DNA of 64,000 bases, from assembly GCF_013114835.1 (NCBI RefSeq), contig NZ_JAAVLW010000001.1, forward strand, positions 1 to 64,000, read 5' to 3'. Shown here piece by piece: positions 59,165-64,000 of the stretch. The notes below the pieces were generated by a model, which saw only the letters and a program-made list of their open reading frames with translations, did not search any database and had not been told where the DNA came from. Both the position numbers and the translations under genes were made by a program. The DNA is from Bradyrhizobium archetypum (lineage in GTDB: Bacteria; Pseudomonadota; Alphaproteobacteria; Rhizobiales; Xanthobacteraceae). Positions within the stretch are counted from its first letter, which is position 1. Every line of letters begins with the position of its first letter.

Positions 59165-60329
59165 TCACGATGATGATCGAGGAGCTGCCCGCCCCCGATC
59201 ATGCCACGGCCTGATGATCGGCCGGTGCATCCTTCTCGACACCCACGTGCCAACGGTACGCCTGTCCAAGACGTGAAGGTCTCGCATCCAGACCTGGCGC
59301 TCAGCGTCTACGAAGGTGTGCTCGTCGCCGAAGGTATACCCCATCGTGAACAGCACGCTGTGTTCACGAACGATGCGTGATTGAAATTCGCGAAACAGAT
59401 CGGCATAGGGAGAGCCAAGGCTCGAATTCTGCTTGGCAGGCGTCGGATAGATCATCACTTTTCCCGGTTCTTTGGAGACAGCCGTCTCCCGGATTGGGAA
59501 AATTCCGTGATCGTCCTCTGTCCAACTAATAGACCCGTGAATCTTACATAGATAGACAAAGCCATCCACCGCAGACCATTTGCGGCTGGTGACATCGAGT
59601 TGTTCAGCGAGGGTACCGAAACGTTGCCGGATTGAACCGCCTTTCGACAACACCGGAGAAGCCGTTTGTGTATGGCAGGCCAAGCCTATCCATAGCGGTC
59701 TCGTTGAAGAGATCGTAGTTCGTGGTGAACAACCAAGGACGCGGAAGGGATCGGTCACGCAGGACAAGCTTGCGGTAGAAGGATTCGTAGAGGCCGATGA
59801 CCGTGTCGTCGCCATTCGCGAAGGCGCCATTGGTGCATTTGGCCGAAAGAAATGTTTGAACCTTCTTGATGATCGATTCGACAATCTTGAGGCTCGTTGC
59901 GGCGTCACCTAGCGAACCGCGTACCAAGACGAAGCGTAGGCTGAACAGAAGCTCCATCAGCCGCTCCAGGTTGCGCGCGTACTCCGCGGCACCGATGTCG
60001 ATTCCAAACTGCTTAAGCAGAGCATCACGCTCGTCGGCTGTCGGAAATGATTGATCGCCTTCCTTGGGTGCCGCGGTGAATTCTTTGGCGAGCGGCGCCA
60101 TCGTTGGAATGCCGACCTCCTTGCCATTGACCCACGACGACGAACAGCCGGCTCCCAAGAGGAATGCTACATTCTTGGCGTTTAGGGACTCTGCCAACGC
60201 CTTTCTGACAATATCGGCCCCATCGGGCCATTCATGGTCAGCCTTCTCGCCTTCGACGCCGCGAATAAACTTGAATGTGAGCTTCGATGGCTCCGCTTTG
60301 TTCACATCCGCCCATCGCGCTCCCCCCAA
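59165..60329 (-). pseudogene. SIR2-domain (NADase-type) defence protein, frameshifted and C-terminally truncated
   Basis: From 60329 the frame encodes VAFLLGAGCSSSWVNGKEVGIPTMAPLAKEF (the SIR2 nucleotide loop), a helical insert, and PWLFTTNYDLFNETAMDRLGLPYTNGFSGVVERRF with the conserved T-N-Y-D. A shift near 59630 leads to LAEQLDVTSRKWSAVDGFVYLCKIHGSISW, whose His is the catalytic one, and to FTMGYTFGDEH, after which family similarity ends. Proteins of this sort deplete NAD+ on phage infection. The frameshift and missing C-terminus make this copy doubtful. It is next to an AbiE module, as in defence islands. Confidence 0.75.
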
Positions 60330-60332
60330 TCT

Positions 60333-61347
60333 CTATTTCGCTGCCTCGTTTGCCCGGCGCGCGATATCTGCACTCCGCGCCATGAGCGCTTCAAAGTTTT
60401 CGGCATCGTCCAAGAGCAGACCGTCCTCGACCATGCGACCATAGTCGTCTTCCAGCGCTTTCGCGGCATCGCCGCCAGGCACGAGCTGTAGACCGCCATT
60501 CACGGCAGCCGCGTAATCGATCTGACTGCGGTCAGCGGCCTTCTCGGCGAAGAACATGCCCTTGTGGTGCGACCGCGTTCGCCAGCGCGCGATCCGCGAA
60601 AGCCGCTTCCGCAAGACCGGCGTCATCCAGCCGCACGACATCATGCCAGTGTCGTGCGAAGCGACCGCCGCGAAGCCGCTCCTGCACGCAGCAGACGTGG
60701 ATCGCCGTCGCCTTTTCCCAGAAGGTTCGCTCGGCGTGCATCACGCGGGGCCTTGCGGTCGGAAACGTTACGCCTTCGATCAGGCCGGATGCGTCGCAGG
60801 CGATATCCCGCAGACTTGCCGGCTCGCCCATCGATCGCGCGCCGAACTCGAGCATCACGCTCGGCGCCACGTAGCCGGAGCCCGCCGCAATCGGTGCATA
60901 GTCGATGAACAGCTTCTCGCCCTCGACGCGGATCGTGGCAACCAACGCCTCCGCCGCCAACGCGCCCGCGATGACCGGCTGCGCGGTCCCCGCCACCCAC
61001 TCCGGCAGGCGCTTGCGCACCTCGCTCGACCAGCGCTTCTCCTCGCTACGTGTTTTCGGCAACGCCTCGCCGTTGCCGTCCACAAGGTCGGGCACAATCG
61101 CCCGGATGTCGTAGGTCAGATCGACGTCCTCAGAAAAACGCCGGATGGCCCCGTAGGCCTTCGACAGTGACGTGCCGCCCTTGAACACCAGATGTTCGCC
61201 AAGCGCCGATCCGTAGAGCGTGGCGAGCGCCCATACCACCCACACATCCTTCTCAAGGAGGTGCGCCGGTCGTCCCGACTGATCAGCTGCGACGTTCAGC
61301 GCCTCGCGGCGATCAGCGACCGGAAGGTGGAGAAAGGCGTCAGCCAT
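60333..61347 (-). CDS. abiEii: AbiEii-type nucleotidyltransferase toxin, frameshifted near its C-terminus
   Basis: AbiEii is the nucleotidyltransferase toxin of type IV toxin-antitoxin/abortive-infection systems. From ATG 61347 the frame reads RPAHLLEKDVWVVWALATLY, then EHLVFKGGTSLSKAYGAIRRFSEDVDLTYD, the G-S-x10-D-x-D nucleotidyltransferase motif, and RPRVMHAERTFWEKATAIH. An indel near 60565 moves the true continuation (KGMFFAEKAADRSQIDYAAAVNGGLQLVP...LEDDYGRMVEDGLLLDD) to another frame ending at 60333. The catalytic residues are upstream of the break, so partial activity is not excluded. The start overlaps the antitoxin stop, the normal abiEi-abiEii arrangement. Confidence 0.82.
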
Positions 61348-61933
61348 GCGCCGCCTTTCCCACGCTGCGCGCAAGCCAGGTCGGAAGTTGCGGCGCTGCC
61401 GCCACGAGCTCGCTGAAGGTGGCCGGCGAGAGCTTCCGCTTCAGTGTTTTCAATGCGGCTTCCGCCTTCTCCGGCCCAAGCCAGGCCAGCGCCCGCACCG
61501 CCTCACCCGCCTGCTTGTGAGCTAGGGCGAGTTGCCACCGCGGAGCGTGACGAAGCTCAACGACCTGCTTGCCGAGACTCACCGTTCGGCTCCGGCCGGA
61601 GGTCAGATAGACCGTCCGAACCGGCACCTGGGTCGTCAGGCCGAGCGTATTGGCCGCCGCCGCCCCGCTCGGGACGATGACTTCGCCGCGCTGGCTGGCG
61701 AGCGCCTCGACCGCCTGCTCGACGGAGGGAGCCCGCGTGCCGAACCGGCTCGTGAAGGGACGGAGATAAACGCCCCGGCCGGCCCGGATCAGTTGACCCC
61801 GCTCAGTCAAACGCGACAAGGCCTGATCCACCGCGGCGCGATTACCGAGGTGGAGCAAGCTCTTAGCCGCCAGGGGCGTACCTGCCGGCAACGCTTCGGC
61901 ATGCGCGAGAATCTGTTCGGTTAAACGTTGCAT
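61340..61933 (-). CDS. abiEi: AbiEi-family antitoxin (DUF6088)
   Basis: This 197-residue protein is the antitoxin and autorepressor of the AbiE module. The N-terminal winged helix reads LTEQILAHAEALPAGTPLAAKSLLHLGNRAAVDQALSRLTERGQLIRAGRGVYLRP, the central part VEQAVEALASQRGEVIVPSGAAAANTLGLTTQVP and RTVYLTSGRSRTVSLGKQVVELRHAP. It is intact, with AGGAG upstream of the ATG and a perfect palindrome over the promoter/RBS region. It overlaps the toxin gene by eight bases. It is the only clearly intact gene of the defence cluster. Confidence 0.88.
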   Translation of the reverse strand: MQRLTEQILAHAEALPAGTPLAAKSLLHLGNRAAVDQALSRLTERGQLIRAGRGVYLRPFTSRFGTRAPSVEQAVEALASQRGEVIVPSGAAAANTLGLTTQVPVRTVYLTSGRSRTVSLGKQVVELRHAPRWQLALAHKQAGEAVRALAWLGPEKAEAALKTLKRKLSPATFSELVAAAPQLPTWLARSVGKAAHG

Positions 61934-61943
61934 GGCCGTTCTC

Positions 61944-61973
61944 CTGTCAGAAATCTACGCGGTTTTCTGACAG
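61944..61973 (-). promoter_or_regulatory. Perfect inverted repeat upstream of abiEi, probable autoregulation operator
   Basis: CTGTCAGAAA (61944-61953) and TTTCTGACAG (61964-61973) are exact inverted copies with ten bases between them, centred 26 bases upstream of the abiEi ATG. AbiEi proteins are known to repress their own operon by binding inverted repeats at the promoter, so this fits. The spacing of twenty bases between half-site centres puts both arms on the same face of the helix. Confidence 0.7.
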
Positions 61974-62014
61974 CTTTCAAGCCAACGGATGGCCCCCGGC
62001 CCGTCCATTCCGGG

Positions 62015-62270
62015 CTAGATGAGGGGCGCGCCCTTATCGAGCAGACCGTCCAGGAAGTCCTCCCGCGAGCTGATCGGTCCCGCGAGCGTCGCGAGGATCA
62101 GCGCCTCGACGACCTGGCGGGCCAACGCCGGCGCCGTCACCCGCTCTTTCGTCGTAATGGCCATCATGTTGCGCCCATGGAGGAATGCGCTCCGCACGCC
62201 GAAGAGTTGCTCATACTGATCGGCGAAGCGTCGATCTCCCAGCAAGCCGGCTACCCGTCCCCGCATTCTG
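62015..62270 (-). pseudogene. C-terminal fragment of an HEPN/ApeA-like protein
   Basis: The minus-strand frame reads FADQYEQLFGVRSAFLHGRNMMAITTKERVTAPALARQVVEALILATLAG...SREDFLDGLLDKGAPLI. The pattern LFGVRSAFLHGR resembles the R-x4-6-H motif of ApeA-type HEPN ribonuclease domains found in phage defence. Only the C-terminal end remains, joined to the broken second AbiEii gene. Confidence 0.4.
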
Positions 62271-62527
62271 TTCGTGCGCGCATCCCTTTGTGGCGGTCAG
62301 GCGCGATGCAAAAGTTCTTCTGATAGTCCGCGCGCAAGCCGAGCGCCGCCTCGATGGTCGTGATGTGCGCAAGAAATTCGTCCACGCCCTCGGCCAGGCG
62401 GCATGTCGCGGTGGAAGAGATTGATGGCGGTGCCGCCCTTGAGCGCGAAATCGGGCTCCGCCGCGACGAACGGGATCATCTCGATCAACAAGGCCACTTG
62501 ATGCCGGTATTTTTCAGACAGGGACAT
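62271..62527 (-). pseudogene. Second AbiEii-type toxin, largely deleted
   Basis: From ATG 62527 the product reads SLSEKYRHQVALLIEMIPFVAAEPDFALKGGTAINLFHRDMP, the AbiEii N-terminus with the GG(T/S) nucleotidyltransferase loop; the D-x-D strand that should follow is missing, and after a jump and frameshift RLAEGVDEFLAHITTIEAALGLRADYQKNFCIAPDRHKGMRA remains. The coding sequence then stops at an unrelated HEPN-like tail. The start overlaps the stop of the second antitoxin gene by 14 bases. It cannot be functional. Confidence 0.7.
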
Positions 62528-63306
62528 TGAGGTCGTCCGGGATGGTTATGAGATATTTGGTGTCGAGTTTGCCGCCCTTGACGAGCATGCGCTTTCCCGT
62601 GCTCCGAGATTGACTTTCGCCTTGTCGATCTGTTTGAACAGGCGTGCTGATGCCGCTCCGCGAGCCAGAAGAACAGTCGTTTGACCTTGACGCTTTTGCA
62701 GTCGTTCAGAAGCGTTTGCAGCCGCCGGGGACTCAGGCTCCTCAAGCCTTCCGCCAGCGCATCGACCTGATGGAAGCTTTCGTGGCGGGGCAATTCGTCG
62801 AGCAGTTCGAGGAACGCACGTTCGGGCGTCGACACGGTGAGATGCCAGTCGAATAGTCCCGGTATTTCTCGCGTCGTACCCGACTTCGATCCGGGCTGGC
62901 TCGCGTGCGTCTTGAACAGGCTTTGCGCACGGTGAACGTAAAATTTCTGCTTGAGGGGGAGTTTGCCAAGCCAACCGGGAGCCGGTCGCGTTCCGTATAG
63001 ATGTACGGTCGAAGGACCGGTCTGGCTGAGGTAGTGGGCGAGGCCTTGCGCTTCGAGGGCGGTACGTCCGCCGACGACGAGGTCGGAACCCAGCATTCGT
63101 TGAAGCGACAACGCTCTGCCAAGTGAGTTCGCCAAGTGGGCGTTTGAAGTACCCCGCACCGGTTGAACGAGCCAGCCGGCCGAAACGTATTGGCTGCGCA
63201 GACTGGTGAAGTATCCGTGCCGTTCCATCCAGGCGGCATCGACCAGAAGCCCCTGTGGGAGGGTTCTTTCGAGCTTGTTTAGCTTTCTGTCCTTTTGCTC
63301 AGCCAT
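62514..63306 (-). pseudogene. Second AbiEi-type antitoxin, two frameshifts near the C-terminus
   Basis: From ATG 63306 the frame gives KLNKLERTLPQGLLVDAAWMERHGYFTSLRSQYVSAGWLVQPVRG (winged helix), LQRMLGSDLVVGGRTALEAQGLAHYLS, TREIPGLFDWHLTVSTPERAFLELLDELP and RLQTLLNDCKSVKVKRLFFWLAERHQHA. A lost G near 62640 and a lost A near 62605 break the end, whose original reading was FKQIDKAKVNLG and KRMLVKGGKLDTKYLITIPDDLNVPV. It is of a different AbiEi subfamily from the gene at 61340, so the two AbiE modules are not recent duplicates. Confidence 0.75.
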
Positions 63307-63548
63307 ACTAAGTAAAACATCGGTTTTTTCAAACCGAGGGGCAAATTCCATCAGATTGCGCAGTCAGACTGAGCAAAATAACGTAAATCTAAACCAAGCG
63401 GAAACCCTAGCTAGATGGAACCCGTGCAGGTGGGGCCTTGAAATGAAACCGAGCTTTCACTGAGGGTGTGCAGCCCAACTTTTGGGAGACACCGCAATGA
63501 GCTCGCCGCTCGGACTGCTCTTACAAATACGCGTCTCTCTTCCGCAAA

Positions 63549-63993
63549 ATGATAAATACGAAGGTGCGAAGCAGCGAACGCTCGATCAAGGAGCTGCTCA
63601 GACTCAATGCGGAATCGGATTGGGATTTTCTGACTTCGGCCATGGACATCGTTGACGATGCGTCTCGCCGCCGTCGGTCACGTGCAAAATACGGACTTGG
63701 CAGTCCCACGAAGTATGACCATCTCGGCGAAAAATATCTGCGGCTCTACGTCCTATTGAGCGCGACTTACATTCAGCAGCAATCGATCGGCACGATCTAC
63801 AAAATCATGAACCTGCCCGATCCGAAGACGCTCAAGGCTTCGGGATCTAAGGCACAAGCTATCCTCGCACGGAACGGATTTCCTGGATTCTGCTACGGGC
63901 AGCAAACAGGCGTTTGTTCCTCTCCGGTTCAACCTGGACGACCGAATGTCGATCGATGTCTTCGAAGGTTACTCGCTTGCCCGCATCGAATAG
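63549..63993 (+). pseudogene. Unrecognised protein, probably frameshifted near its end
   Basis: From ATG 63549 the frame reads MINTKVRSSERSIKELLRLN..., DFLTSAMDIVDDASRRRRSRAKYGLG and EKYLRLYVLLSATYIQQQSIGTIYKIMNLPDPK up to about 63890, composition typical of a real helical protein. In the frame one base further, KQAFVPLRFNLDDRMSIDVFEGYSLARIE ends at a TAG at 63991-63993, a natural-looking C-terminus, so an indel near 63895 is likely. I do not recognise a family. It is divergent from the AbiE module. Confidence 0.45.
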
Positions 63994-64000
63994 AGCTTTC

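Overview
The window looks like accessory DNA from a nodulating alphaproteobacterium (a rhizobium, possibly a Bradyrhizobium- or Mesorhizobium-like symbiosis island). The evidence is a nod box ahead of nodF/nodE remnants, a dctA gene, an alanine dehydrogenase, DUF736 remnants, a consensus sigma-54 promoter and very many insertion-sequence fragments. The species cannot be fixed from the sequence. Intact genes are a minority: roughly half of the recognisable coding content is frameshifted, truncated or fused to IS remnants.

Layout. 1-6800: IS3-family end, remnants of an aldehyde dehydrogenase and a class III aminotransferase, then IS5, IS1182 and IS66 elements and a DUF2786-like remnant. 7300-16000: a sigma-54 promoter, a small hypothetical gene, and a group of small-molecule genes on the minus strand: quinone-oxidoreductase-like, GNAT, diaminobutyrate-type aminotransferase, MATE exporter and a TauD-like dioxygenase. 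16000-21900: fatty-acid/CoA gene remnants, IS701 and IS5 pieces, intact alanine dehydrogenase with a clear terminator, and a mosaic of group II intron, IS701 and IS110 pieces. 21890-25052: a truncated NRPS (formyltransferase-like domain, half condensation domain, adenylation domain). 26000-29660: an ABC exporter and a thioredoxin/TPR protein. 30000-34000: remnants (ABC transporter pieces, isoprenylcysteine-methyltransferase-like gene, IS630). 34397-36700: dctA, decayed nodFE and its nod box. 36849-37431: two broken DUF736 genes.

38349-44082 is the most interesting block: a tightly overlapping plus-strand operon encoding a PabA-type amidotransferase, a PabB-type aminodeoxychorismate synthase fused to a GNAT domain, a histone-deacetylase-like amidohydrolase, an AroQ-type (amino)chorismate mutase, a prephenate-dehydratase-fold protein resembling BacA-type decarboxylases, and an MFS exporter. 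Read together these predict chorismate to 4-amino-4-deoxychorismate to 4-amino-4-deoxyprephenate, then non-aromatising decarboxylation to an aminocyclohexadienyl product, with acetylation/deacetylation and export. Two of the genes carry disruptions.

44246-46700: DnaJ-domain gene, S-adenosylmethionine decarboxylase, and an outer-membrane protein remnant fused to an IS256 remnant. 48038-55898: a 2155-residue NRPS (A-PCP-C-A-PCP-C) translationally coupled to a MATE exporter; its internal C domain and its second A domain lack key residues. 55900-58800: a second TauD-like remnant, an MHS-type MFS transporter, and a group II intron ORF fragment. 59165-63993: a defence-type cluster on the minus strand: SIR2-domain protein, AbiEii/AbiEi pair with a perfect operator-like palindrome, an HEPN-like tail and a second AbiEii/AbiEi pair, nearly all frameshifted; then an unrecognised, probably frameshifted ORF at the right edge.
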